Below, piece by piece: positions 14,618 to 20,890 of a stretch of 20,890 nt of DNA. A program made the position numbers and the translations under genes. Within the stretch, counting starts at the first letter, position 1; each line of letters begins with the position of its first letter. The notes beneath the pieces were generated by a model. That model was not told where the DNA came from. It saw only the letters and a list, made by a program, of their open reading frames with translations, and made no database searches. Origin of the DNA: an uncultured Lachnospiraceae bacterium (GTDB lineage Bacteria; Bacillota; Clostridia; Lachnospirales; Lachnospiraceae); the NCBI GenBank assembly GCA_910586095.1, contig CAJUHQ010000064.1, positions 1 to 20,890 of the forward strand. Reading direction: 5' to 3'.

Positions 14618-15256
14618 ATGAGATTAAGAAATGTAACAGGTTCTCGGCAGATGATTGCAGACAGCCGTTTTGTGGTGCATGATCCTATGGAACAAAAAGG
14701 ACACTGGAAGGATGTGTTTGGAAATGAGAATCCAATTCATATTGAGATTGGGATGGGAAAAGGACAGTTTTTGACAAGACTTGCAATAGCAAATCCAGAT
14801 ATCAATTATATAGGGATAGAAAAATATTCAACGGTGTTGCTGCGCGCGACACAAAAGCTAGAAGAGCAAGAACTTGCTAATCTGCGTTTGATACGCATGG
14901 AGGCAGAGACTATTTGTGATGTGTTTGCAGAAGGCGAAATTGCACAAATTTACTTAAATTTTTCGGACCCTTGGCCAAAAGATCGGCATGCAAAAAGGCG
15001 ATTGCCTTCAAGACAATTTCTTGTGCGGTATGATAGTATTCTGGATAAGAAAGGAAAAATTTTATTTAAGACAGACAATACAGGGCTATTTGATTTTGCG
15101 CTTGAAGAGCTGGAGTGTGCAGGGTGGAAACTTGAGACAATGACGCGTGATTTGCACCATGATGAGAAATTGTGCACAGGAAATATTATGACAGAGTATG
15201 AGGAAAAATTTTCAGCAATGGGAACTCCAATCTGTCAGTATGTCATTTATCGTTAG
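14618..15256 (+). CDS. trmB: tRNA (guanine-N7-)-methyltransferase
   Basis: A 212-residue SAM-dependent enzyme that methylates G46 in the variable loop of tRNAs. It begins MRLRNVTGSR, as is common for this family in clostridia. The SAM site is IEIGMGKGQF (42-51). The catalytic and tRNA-binding segment is NFSDPWPKDRHAKRR (114-128), and LFKTDNTGLFDFA (149-161) follows. All key residues seen are intact. It shares a transcript with the pectin esterase through overlapping translation signals, an odd partnership for a tRNA-modification gene. A strong terminator follows. Confidence 0.95.
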   Translation: MRLRNVTGSRQMIADSRFVVHDPMEQKGHWKDVFGNENPIHIEIGMGKGQFLTRLAIANPDINYIGIEKYSTVLLRATQKLEEQELANLRLIRMEAETICDVFAEGEIAQIYLNFSDPWPKDRHAKRRLPSRQFLVRYDSILDKKGKILFKTDNTGLFDFALEELECAGWKLETMTRDLHHDEKLCTGNIMTEYEEKFSAMGTPICQYVIYR

Positions 15257-15279
15257 TCAATTACAGATTGGTAGAGAAC

Positions 15280-15309
15280 AAGTAGGGGAAAGATCACCCC
15301 TACTTTTTT
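15280..15309 (+). terminator. Intrinsic terminator of the esterase-trmB operon
   Basis: AAGTAGGGG (15280-15288) and CCCCTACTT (15297-15305) form a 9-bp stem with an AAAGATCA loop and a six-T run (15304-15309). Confidence 0.9.
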
Positions 15310-15404
15310 ACGCGCAGCCACCGGTAAAAAGTAGCATGTGGGGGCACAATGAGTAAAAGATAAACTATATAAATAAATACATACAGGCAAAAATAAAATA
15401 TTTT

Positions 15405-15421
15405 TAGAAAACGTTTAAGAA
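15405..15421. promoter_or_regulatory. LacI-family operator, distal copy
   Basis: TAGAAAACGTTTAAGAA is identical to 15667-15683, 262 bp downstream. Its AAACGTTT centre with a CG step is typical of LacI-family sites. Confidence 0.65.
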
Positions 15422-15457
15422 CTTTTTTTGTGATTAAATAGCAAAAAAGTTCTTAAA
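15414..15457. repeat. 15-bp inverted repeat overlapping the distal operator
   Basis: TTTAAGAACTTTTTT (15414-15428) and AAAAAAGTTCTTAAA (15443-15457) are perfect inverted arms with a 14-nt spacer. The left arm shares TTTAAGAA with the operator. It could be a second binding arrangement or an AT-rich cruciform; the A/T-heavy stem makes a terminator unlikely. Confidence 0.6.
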
Positions 15458-15630
15458 ATTCAAAATTTTCTAGAGAGTTCGTAGAAGCTATTTTAGTATT
15501 TTAATAAAATTGGATCGAAATATAGAGCCAATTTAAAAAGGAAATGACAAAATAATTGTATAAAATATACAAAAATTAGAATAAAATTAGTAAAAGACTA
15601 ATCAAATAGCAAATATAATGCAAAAAGTAG

Positions 15631-15659
15631 TTGAAAAATATTGACATAAAGCATATAAT
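15631..15659 (+). promoter_or_regulatory. Promoter of the LacI regulator
   Basis: TTGAAA (15631-15636) and TATAAT (15654-15659) are separated by 17 bp. The expected start point is at about 15666, immediately before the proximal operator. A TTGACA at 15641 lacks a suitable -10. Confidence 0.75.
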
Positions 15660-15666
15660 AAAAATG

Positions 15667-15683
15667 TAGAAAACGTTTAAGAA
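15667..15683. promoter_or_regulatory. LacI-family operator, proximal copy
   Basis: An exact copy of the 17-bp site at 15405-15421, placed at the predicted transcription start. Binding here would block initiation, indicating autorepression. Confidence 0.7.
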
Positions 15684-15740
15684 TATCGCTTATGCTACAA
15701 CCTGTTGTATAGTGTGTTGAGAATGTGCAAAGCAGCGGAC

Positions 15741-15746
15741 AGGAGG
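15741..15746 (+). promoter_or_regulatory. RBS fixing the LacI start
   Basis: A consensus AGGAGG lies 8 nt before ATG 15755. The longer in-frame reading from GTG 15725 has no such site. Confidence 0.9.
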
Positions 15747-15754
15747 CAGACGGT

Positions 15755-16765
15755 ATGGCATCATTGAAAGATATTGCAAGAGAATGTCGTGTGTCTGTTG
15801 CGACAGTCAGCAAGGCACTAAATGGTCATTCGGATATCAGCGATGAAAAGAAAACGCTAATTCGACGTAAGGCTGAGGAGCTGGGGTATCATCCTAATTT
15901 GTTTGCCAGGATGTTAAAGATGAAACGCAGCTATAATATTGGGGTGCTTTTTGTAGAAGAGGCACACAATGGGCTGACACATGACTATTTTGCGGCGGTA
16001 CTAGATAGTTTTAAGGTGACGGCGGAGCAACGAGAGTACGATATAACTTTTTTAAATTGTAATAAGACTAGAAAAAATAGAATGAGTTATCTAGAACATG
16101 CTAGATATAGGGGATTTGATGGAATTGTAATTGTCTGTGTAGATTTTATGGAGCCGGAAGTTCTTGAATTGGTACACAGTGATCTGCCAATTGTGACAAT
16201 TGATTACATATTCAATGACCGAATGGCTGTGGTATCTGATAATATTCAGGGAATGGAAGATTTGCTTTCTTATATCTATCAGAAGGGACATCGCAAGATT
16301 GCGTATATTCATGGAGCAGATTCACACGTTACTCGTGGTAGACTCTCAAGTTTTTTTAGGACGGCAAAACGGTTAGGTCTAGAGATTCCAGATGAATATA
16401 TTATAGAAAGTGAGTATCGACACGAGAAAAAAGCAGCAAGCGCGACGATAAAGTTGTTGGAGTTAGAACAGCCGCCCACCTGTATTTTGTATCCAGATGA
16501 TCTCTCAGCATTTGGAGGGATTCAGGTCATACGCGAGCGCGGATTGCATATTCCAGAAGATATTTCTGTGGCAGGATATGATGGTATTCGACTTTCACAA
16601 CATATGTTTCCAGCATTGACTACACTGAAACAGGATACGTTGCATGTAGGACGATACGCGGCAGAAAAGCTCATTGAGCTCATTGAGAATCCACGCACGG
16701 CAGTTCGAGAAATTACGCATGTAAAAGGTGTGGTATATGAAGGGCAGACGATCAAAACACTGTAG
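15755..16765 (+). CDS. LacI-family transcriptional repressor
   Basis: A 336-residue regulator. The N-terminal helix-turn-helix is SLKDIARECRVSVATVSKAL (3-22), followed by NGHSDISDEKKTLI and a hinge around 49-58. A periplasmic-binding-like effector domain (about 60-335) begins with NIGVLF and includes PTCILYPDDLSAFGGIQVI and ISVAGYDGI, the usual sugar-responsive fold. Two identical 17-bp operators lie upstream, one on its own transcription start, so it very probably represses itself and the importer genes that follow. The inducer is unknown. The gap to the solute-binding gene (132 bp) holds a long stem-loop and no strong promoter, so read-through from this gene is possible. Confidence 0.93.
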   Translation: MASLKDIARECRVSVATVSKALNGHSDISDEKKTLIRRKAEELGYHPNLFARMLKMKRSYNIGVLFVEEAHNGLTHDYFAAVLDSFKVTAEQREYDITFLNCNKTRKNRMSYLEHARYRGFDGIVIVCVDFMEPEVLELVHSDLPIVTIDYIFNDRMAVVSDNIQGMEDLLSYIYQKGHRKIAYIHGADSHVTRGRLSSFFRTAKRLGLEIPDEYIIESEYRHEKKAASATIKLLELEQPPTCILYPDDLSAFGGIQVIRERGLHIPEDISVAGYDGIRLSQHMFPALTTLKQDTLHVGRYAAEKLIELIENPRTAVREITHVKGVVYEGQTIKTL

Positions 16766-16834
16766 ATTTGAAAGAGGGGCGCTTAGAAGGATGAAATATA
16801 GCTGTATTCATCTAGAAGAAGAGCACTTTCAAAT
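16766..16834 (+). other. Long imperfect stem-loop after the LacI gene
   Basis: ATTTGAAAG (16766-16774) pairs CTTTCAAAT (16826-16834). GCGCTT/AAGAGC continues inside with one mismatch, and GATGAA plus TA (16790-16798, one bulged A) pairs TATTCATC (16805-16812). No T run follows, so read-through or processing is more likely than full termination. Confidence 0.55.
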
Positions 16835-16845
16835 ATAGAATCGCG

Positions 16846-16861
16846 GTTTTCGTTTGAAAAC
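16846..16861. promoter_or_regulatory. Dyad upstream of the second solute-binding gene
   Basis: GTTTTC (16846-16851) and GAAAAC (16856-16861) flank GTTT, 21 bp before the ribosome binding site. It shares CGTTT with the LacI operator, but the symmetry differs. A role as an operator is a weak inference. Confidence 0.35.
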
Positions 16862-16882
16862 TAGGACGAAGTATTGAATGTT

Positions 16883-16889
16883 AAGGAGG
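16883..16889 (+). promoter_or_regulatory. RBS fixing the second solute-binding protein start
   Basis: AAGGAGG lies 8 nt before ATG 16898. It excludes the in-frame TTG at 16874, which would put the ribosome binding site inside the gene and disrupt the signal peptide. Confidence 0.9.
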
Positions 16890-16897
16890 TATCAGTT

Positions 16898-18340
16898 ATG
16901 AAAAAGAAATGGCTTGGATTGTTGCTTTCAACCGCAATGGTTACATCAATGTTAGCAGGATGTGGCGGTAAGGCAGATGAGACATCAACACCTGCATCAG
17001 AACCTACCAAGGAACCAACAAAGGAGGCGTCCGAAGAAAAGTCAACGCCTGCGGCAGAGACACCTTCTGACGCATCAGCGGATGGTGTTACATATGTGGG
17101 AGATTTGGAGATTATGCACTATTCTACCTCAGAGGAATCAGAGGGAAATGGTGGTTCAGATGGTTTCCGTACGGTGTTAAAGATGTGGGATGAGATGCAT
17201 CCTGATATTACATTAACGCAAAATGTATTAGCCAACGCAGAATATAAGACGCAGATCGCAACGCTCGCGGCAGCAAATGATCTTCCTGATGTGTTTTTGC
17301 TTCAAGGAATGAATACAATTGACTGGGCTAATCAGGGATTGGTATATGATCTGACAAGTGATATCAAATCTTCCCCATATTATTCAGATTACAATGAGGC
17401 CTATTTTGCACCATTTACAGTGGGAGATTCTATTTATGGATATCCAGCATTGACAGGTGGCACATGTACCGTTGTTATTTATGATAAGGCAATGTGGAAG
17501 GATGCAGGTTTTGACACATTCCCAACAACATGGGCAGATATAGAAAAGGCTTCGGAATATTTTAATGGACAGAATATTACAACTGTTGCGTTTGGTAATG
17601 GCGGAAAATGGCAAGCAAACTCTTGTTTCCTTTCTACTCTAGGCAATCGATATACAGGTCCTGATTGGTTTATGAGTATGGTTTCAAAGGGAGGAGCAGC
17701 TTTTACAGATGAAGAGTTTGTAAAGGCATTGGCAGAGACACAGCGCTTGTTTACAGAGACCTCAATCTTTAATGAGGATTTCAATGTTGTGACAAATGAG
17801 GATGCACGTGAGTACTATATTTCTGGTGATGCGGCTGCATTTATCGGTGGAAACTGGGATGAATCTTATATCTGGGCAACATTACAAGAGACAGATCAGG
17901 AGAAGTGGAGCAATATGGGATTTGCAGTGCTTCCACAGCCTGCGGATGCGACAAAGGCACCAAAATCTCAGAATATTGGTCTAGGTTACGCAGTAGCGAT
18001 CAATGCAAAGTTAGCTGATAATCCAGAAAAGCTAGCAGCAGCGATTGATCTTGCAGAGTATATTACAGGACCAGAGTTTGCAAGCTTTGTAGCAGAAAAC
18101 TATGCATTAGGCGGTTTGACAAAAGTAGCAGATGTGGATTTAAGTGGATTTGATCCAATTACACAAGATTTCTATAATTGGTCTTATGTTGATACAGAGA
18201 CATGTGAAATCTACGATTCTTATATCACCAATGCAGTATGGGATGTTTTAAACACTGATTTACAGACAATGATGAATGGTGATATGTCACCTGAAGAGGT
18301 TGCCGCAAATGCACAGAAAGCATATGAGGCTAACTATTAA
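16898..18340 (+). CDS. Sugar ABC transporter solute-binding lipoprotein (MalE/UgpB-like group)
   Basis: A 480-residue extracellular receptor. The lipoprotein signal is MKKKWLGLLLSTAMVTSMLAGC, with Cys22 as the lipidated residue. A Pro/Thr/Glu/Ser-rich linker follows (about 26-64), which differs from the Ser/Gly linker of the first receptor. The mature part has the family 1 pattern: a DGFRTVLKMWDEMHPDITLT region, LAAANDLPDVFLLQGMN, a YGYPALTGGTCTVVIYDKAMW segment, GDAAAFIGGNWDES and a helical C-terminus. It fits multi-sugar or oligosaccharide receptors of the MsmE/UgpB type; the ligand cannot be read from sequence. It follows the LacI gene and precedes two permeases after a structured 288-bp gap. 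Confidence 0.92.
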   Translation: MKKKWLGLLLSTAMVTSMLAGCGGKADETSTPASEPTKEPTKEASEEKSTPAAETPSDASADGVTYVGDLEIMHYSTSEESEGNGGSDGFRTVLKMWDEMHPDITLTQNVLANAEYKTQIATLAAANDLPDVFLLQGMNTIDWANQGLVYDLTSDIKSSPYYSDYNEAYFAPFTVGDSIYGYPALTGGTCTVVIYDKAMWKDAGFDTFPTTWADIEKASEYFNGQNITTVAFGNGGKWQANSCFLSTLGNRYTGPDWFMSMVSKGGAAFTDEEFVKALAETQRLFTETSIFNEDFNVVTNEDAREYYISGDAAAFIGGNWDESYIWATLQETDQEKWSNMGFAVLPQPADATKAPKSQNIGLGYAVAINAKLADNPEKLAAAIDLAEYITGPEFASFVAENYALGGLTKVADVDLSGFDPITQDFYNWSYVDTETCEIYDSYITNAVWDVLNTDLQTMMNGDMSPEEVAANAQKAYEANY

Positions 18341-18404
18341 GAGAAAGTGTGCTATATTCTAAAAGAATTTGTAGATATAGGGTAAGGAAGAAATAGGATG
18401 TAGT

Positions 18405-18448
18405 AAAGGCCGTTTCTGTCTACATGATAAGCAGGCAGGCGGCCTTTT
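18405..18448 (+). terminator. Weak terminator or attenuator after the second solute-binding gene
   Basis: AAAGGCCG (18405-18412) and CGGCCTTT (18440-18447) form an 8-bp stem, with an inner partial pairing CTGTC/GGCAG. Only four Ts follow, so termination is likely partial, leaving less permease than receptor mRNA. Confidence 0.6.
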
Positions 18449-18455
18449 ATGCACA

Positions 18456-18489
18456 GCCTCATGAGAGTGTTTAAAGTAGCGCATGAGGC
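18456..18489 (+). other. Second stem-loop in the receptor-permease gap
   Basis: GCCTCATG (18456-18463) and CATGAGGC (18482-18489) form a perfect 8-bp stem with an 18-nt loop. The rest of the gap to 18628 holds an AAAGTT-TG-AACTTT dyad (18530-18543) and no convincing promoter. Confidence 0.5.
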
Positions 18490-18628
18490 ATGTTCTTTCC
18501 TACTTGCTTTATAACACGAATGTGGTTAAAAAGTTTGAACTTTGTTTACAGTAGAATAGTTACAAAATTCCCGATTTCATCTATGAACCATACATGATAA
18601 GGGCGTTTGGGAAAGAGAGGGGTGTGGA

Positions 18629-19522
18629 ATGTTACATTCGATTAAGCCAAAAGGAAGAACTATTTTTTTGTATCTTCTTGTACCAGTAGCCATGTTTGTC
18701 TTTACGGTGTTTGTGCCGTTGATGACTGCATTTGTATACAGTTTTTTTGAATGGAAAGGCGGGCCTCAAAAAACATTTACAGGACTGAACAATTATATTG
18801 CACTGTTTACAGATAAGACATTTTGGGAAGCGTTTAGTCATAATATTTATCTGGTTATTGTCTGTATTGTTGGTCAGATTGGTATTGCCTTTATATTAGT
18901 TATGATGGTCAATTCCAAACTGGTAAAGCTCAAAGGGATGCATCGCACTTTTGGATTTTTCCCAAGTACTATTTCTGCTGTTTGTATCGGTTTGATCTGG
19001 AATATGATTTATCACAATCAATATGGCATTATCAATTGGTTTCTAAAGACGATTGGCAGAGCGGATCTATGCAAAGTTTGGCTCAATGAGACGAGTATGG
19101 TGATGCTTTTAGTAGCTATACCATTGATTTGGCAGTTTATTGGATATTATATGGTAATTATTCTGTCTGCAATTTCCTCTATTGACACAGAAGTGTTTGA
19201 GAGTGCGGAGATTGATGGAGCAAACGGAGTGCAAAAGGCATGGTATATTACACTTCCACTAATTAAAAATACAATGCTTGTGTGTACAACGCTCTGTATT
19301 GCAGGTAATATGAAGGCGTTTGACAATATCTTTGTTATGACAAAAGGTGGTCCGGGTACAGCATCAATGGTAATGGCTATGTATGGATATCAGGTTTCGT
19401 TTAGCCAGAGTAATATGGGGTATGGAAGTTGTATTTCAGTAGGAATTTTTGTGCTTTCTTTGCTGGTAATTGGCGGGTCTCAGGGAGTGATTAAATTCTT
19501 TACGAGGGAAAAGGAGGCGTAG
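18629..19522 (+). CDS. Sugar ABC transporter permease, MalF/UgpA type
   Basis: A 297-residue inner-membrane subunit with about six helices. The first (about 12-38) contains LYLLVPVAMFVFTVFVPLM, followed by the typical SFFEWKGGPQKTFTGLNNY. The EAA loop is VFESAEIDGANGVQKAWYITLP (from 189). TKGGPG (about 239-244) is the usual motif near the last helices. It pairs with the next product, whose gene begins 4 nt downstream. A GAGAGGGG ribosome binding site precedes the start. No ATPase is encoded nearby. Confidence 0.94.
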   Translation: MLHSIKPKGRTIFLYLLVPVAMFVFTVFVPLMTAFVYSFFEWKGGPQKTFTGLNNYIALFTDKTFWEAFSHNIYLVIVCIVGQIGIAFILVMMVNSKLVKLKGMHRTFGFFPSTISAVCIGLIWNMIYHNQYGIINWFLKTIGRADLCKVWLNETSMVMLLVAIPLIWQFIGYYMVIILSAISSIDTEVFESAEIDGANGVQKAWYITLPLIKNTMLVCTTLCIAGNMKAFDNIFVMTKGGPGTASMVMAMYGYQVSFSQSNMGYGSCISVGIFVLSLLVIGGSQGVIKFFTREKEA

Positions 19523-19526
19523 GACA

Positions 19527-20384
19527 ATGAAAAATGACAATGGGATTAATAAAATTCAGAAAACTGTCATGGGAGTTCTAATGAATTTTATATTAATTGT
19601 GTTTTCTCTTTCTTGTATTTTCCCAATTGTATGGATGATTTATTCTTCCTTAAAGGAAAAGAGGGCATTTAATGCAGATATTATTGGATTGCCAAAAGCA
19701 CCTACACTGGTGAACTATACTCGTATTTTGACCAACTCCGATTATCATCTTGCAGAATCAATGTTTAATAGTGTACGAACGACGTTTTTATCCATTGTTT
19801 TAATTGTTTTGTTTTCTTTTATTGTGGGCTATATTCTTGCTAGAGTGCGGTTTAAACTCAATAGAGTGTTGTATGTTATGTTTTTAATGGGAATGTTGAT
19901 CCCGATTCATTCATTGCTGGTTCCTATTTATGTAGTATTTCGCAATTGCGGTCTGTCAAATAAATGGTTTACACTGCTTTTGCCATATGTATCGTTTGGG
20001 TTGCCAATGGGAATTTTCCTTGTGGAAGGGTATGTAAAGGGAATTCCAGTGTCATTAGAGGAGGCAGCAGCAATTGATGGAAGTAGTTTTTCCAATACTT
20101 TATGGAAAATTATATTGCCAATTTGTAAGCCGATTTTGGTCACAGTGGCAATTATTCAGATTTTTAGTTGCTGGAATGAGTTCTCTTTTGCATTAGTACT
20201 ACTCAAAGATGTCAGCCTACAGACAGTGCCTTTAGCATTGACACAGTTTAAGGGGCAGTTTGCATCAGATTATCCCAAACAAATGGCAGCGATGTTGATT
20301 ACAATGTCGCCAATTGTGGTATTGTACTTTGTATTTAGTAAGCAGATTATCAAAGGAATGGTTGCCGGAGCTGTAAAAGGTTAA
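19527..20384 (+). CDS. Sugar ABC transporter permease, MalG/UgpE type
   Basis: A 285-residue six-helix permease. The first helix (about 16-40) leads into the characteristic SLKEKRAF, followed by PTLVNYTRIL, NSVRTTFLSI, and GMLIPIHSLLVPIYVVFRNCGL (122-143). The EAA loop is LEEAAAIDGSSFSNTLWKIILP (from 177). The C-terminus QIIKGMVAGAVKG is standard. Its AAGGAGG ribosome binding site lies within the end of the preceding gene, so the two subunits are translated together. A strong terminator follows. Confidence 0.94.
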   Translation: MKNDNGINKIQKTVMGVLMNFILIVFSLSCIFPIVWMIYSSLKEKRAFNADIIGLPKAPTLVNYTRILTNSDYHLAESMFNSVRTTFLSIVLIVLFSFIVGYILARVRFKLNRVLYVMFLMGMLIPIHSLLVPIYVVFRNCGLSNKWFTLLLPYVSFGLPMGIFLVEGYVKGIPVSLEEAAAIDGSSFSNTLWKIILPICKPILVTVAIIQIFSCWNEFSFALVLLKDVSLQTVPLALTQFKGQFASDYPKQMAAMLITMSPIVVLYFVFSKQIIKGMVAGAVKG

Positions 20385-20411
20385 TAAAAATAAATGGATA
20401 GGCAGAACATA

Positions 20412-20450
20412 GCGGGCGGTTTGTACAATGCGTACAAATCGCTTGTTTTT
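20412..20450 (+). terminator. Intrinsic terminator of the second importer operon
   Basis: GCGGGCGGTTTGTAC (20412-20426) pairs GTACAAATCGCTTGT (20432-20446) over 15 bp with four G-U pairs, loop AATGC, followed by a T run to 20450. Confidence 0.88.
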
Positions 20451-20531
20451 GCGTCTGGATAATGTATTGATACTTGCATAGCATAAACAATATACTAGAG
20501 TTTTATTATTTAAAGATACTTAAATGTAAAT

Positions 20532-20556
20532 ATATACCTTGACAGGTGAGGTATAT
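20532..20556. promoter_or_regulatory. Dyad over the -35 of the PadR gene
   Basis: ATATACCT (20532-20539) and AGGTATAT (20549-20556) are perfect inverted arms spanning the TTGACA box, with an inner ACCT-TGAC-AGGT symmetry. Autoregulation by the PadR product is a likely inference. Confidence 0.6.
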
Positions 20557-20567
20557 TGATATAAAAT
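20539..20567 (+). promoter_or_regulatory. Promoter of the PadR gene
   Basis: Consensus TTGACA (20539-20544) and TAAAAT (20562-20567) have a 17-bp spacer. Confidence 0.8.
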
Positions 20568-20576
20568 ATATATCAA
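20556..20576. promoter_or_regulatory. Dyad over the -10 of the PadR gene
   Basis: TTGATATA (20556-20563) and TATATCAA (20569-20576) are perfect 8-bp inverted arms around AAATA, abutting the -35 dyad. The A/T-rich content makes chance symmetry more likely than for the first dyad. Confidence 0.5.
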
Positions 20577-20620
20577 CTTAAGGAATATTGTCTGTAACAA
20601 TATGGGAAAGGAGGGAACAT

Positions 20621-20890
20621 ATGTCCATTACGTCAGATATTCTCAGAGGGCATACAGAGGCGATTATTCTTTCACACCTGTTAGAACAAGACAGCTATGG
20701 TTATCAGATCAATAAGGATATTATGAAAAAAACGGATAACAGGTATGAATTAAAAGAAGCCACGCTTTACTCGGCGTTTCGACGATTGGAGCAATCAGGA
20801 TATATTAGAACTTATTGGGGAAATGAGACTGTTGGAGCAAGGCGCCGATATTATGCGATTACTGGCGAAGGCAGAGAGGCATATCAAGGG
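20621..20890 (+). CDS. PadR-family transcriptional regulator (partial, 3' end beyond window)
   Basis: The first 90 codons are in the window, with no stop before the edge. The ATG follows AAAGGAGG (20607-20614). The N-terminal PadR winged helix is clear: ILRGHTEAIILSHLLEQDSY (7-26), GYQINKDIM, YELKEATLYSAFRRLEQSGY with the recognition-helix signature (from 44), then the wing RRRYYAITGEGREAY. PadR proteins repress efflux, detoxification or membrane-protein genes, often including their own operon, in response to small molecules or stress. The target cannot be told because downstream genes are outside the window. It is separated from the importer operon by a strong terminator. Confidence 0.92.
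   Translation, partial: MSITSDILRGHTEAIILSHLLEQDSYGYQINKDIMKKTDNRYELKEATLYSAFRRLEQSGYIRTYWGNETVGARRRYYAITGEGREAYQG

Larger units (their letters stand above)
15310..15754. other. AT-rich regulatory region upstream of the LacI gene
   Basis: About 445 bp with no supportable coding frame. It holds two identical operator copies, a 15-bp inverted repeat overlapping the first, a small dyad ATTAGT-AAAAG-ACTAAT (15586-15602), and the repressor promoter. Confidence 0.6.

Noticed and set aside
15641..15646. TTGACA as the -35 of the LacI gene
   Set aside because: No -10 lies 16-18 bp downstream. TTGAAA at 15631 has exactly 17 bp to TATAAT.

Overview
The window looks like a chromosomal segment from a low-to-moderate GC Firmicute, most likely Lachnospiraceae (Lachnospira/Roseburia/Butyrivibrio-like). 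This rests on strong AGGAGG-type ribosome binding sites before almost every gene, lipobox lipoproteins of the AAC/AGC-GG type, TTGACA/TATAAT-like promoters, and the gene content. Family and genus are inference. No rRNA, tRNA, CRISPR array, phage gene or transposase gene was seen.

Layout. (1) Bases 1-276 hold an unusual structured repeat block. A 55-bp direct repeat (1-55 and 222-276) flanks two tandem 63-nt three-way-junction elements that differ by compensatory changes, followed by a terminator-like hairpin. (2) Bases 276-4208 (+) carry a secreted GH9-like protein followed by ddl and murF, which make and attach the D-Ala-D-Ala of peptidoglycan; plsC (phospholipid synthesis) faces them on the other strand. 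(3) Bases 5303-7053 (+) carry a small PrcB-like lipoprotein and a type I dihydroorotase, pyrC. A 105-bp inverted-repeat (MITE-like or bidirectional-terminator) element separates pyrC from the next, convergent gene.

(4) Bases 7209-15256 form an apparent pectin (rhamnogalacturonan) uptake locus. A membrane-bound AraC regulator with an extracellular sensor (762 aa, like Bacillus YesS) is divergent from a solute-binding lipoprotein and two LplB/LplC-type permeases. These are followed by an intracellular SGNH esterase of the rhamnogalacturonan-acetylesterase type and, translationally coupled to it, trmB. The AraC promoter carries a 27-bp near-perfect palindrome and a second related dyad. The esterase promoter carries a different 11+11-bp dyad.

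(5) Bases 15405-20450 form a second sugar-import locus: an autoregulated LacI-family repressor with two identical 17-bp operators, a solute-binding lipoprotein and two MalF/MalG-type permeases. Neither importer has its own ATPase, so both probably share a distant MsmX-type ATPase. (6) A PadR regulator begins at 20621 and runs off the end, with a strong promoter overlaid by two tandem dyads.

The clearest undescribed signal is the structured repeat at 50-227, where two copies keep the same secondary structure through about six paired base changes. Also of interest are structured gaps after both solute-binding genes, several unassigned operators, and trmB lying inside a sugar-regulated transcript.
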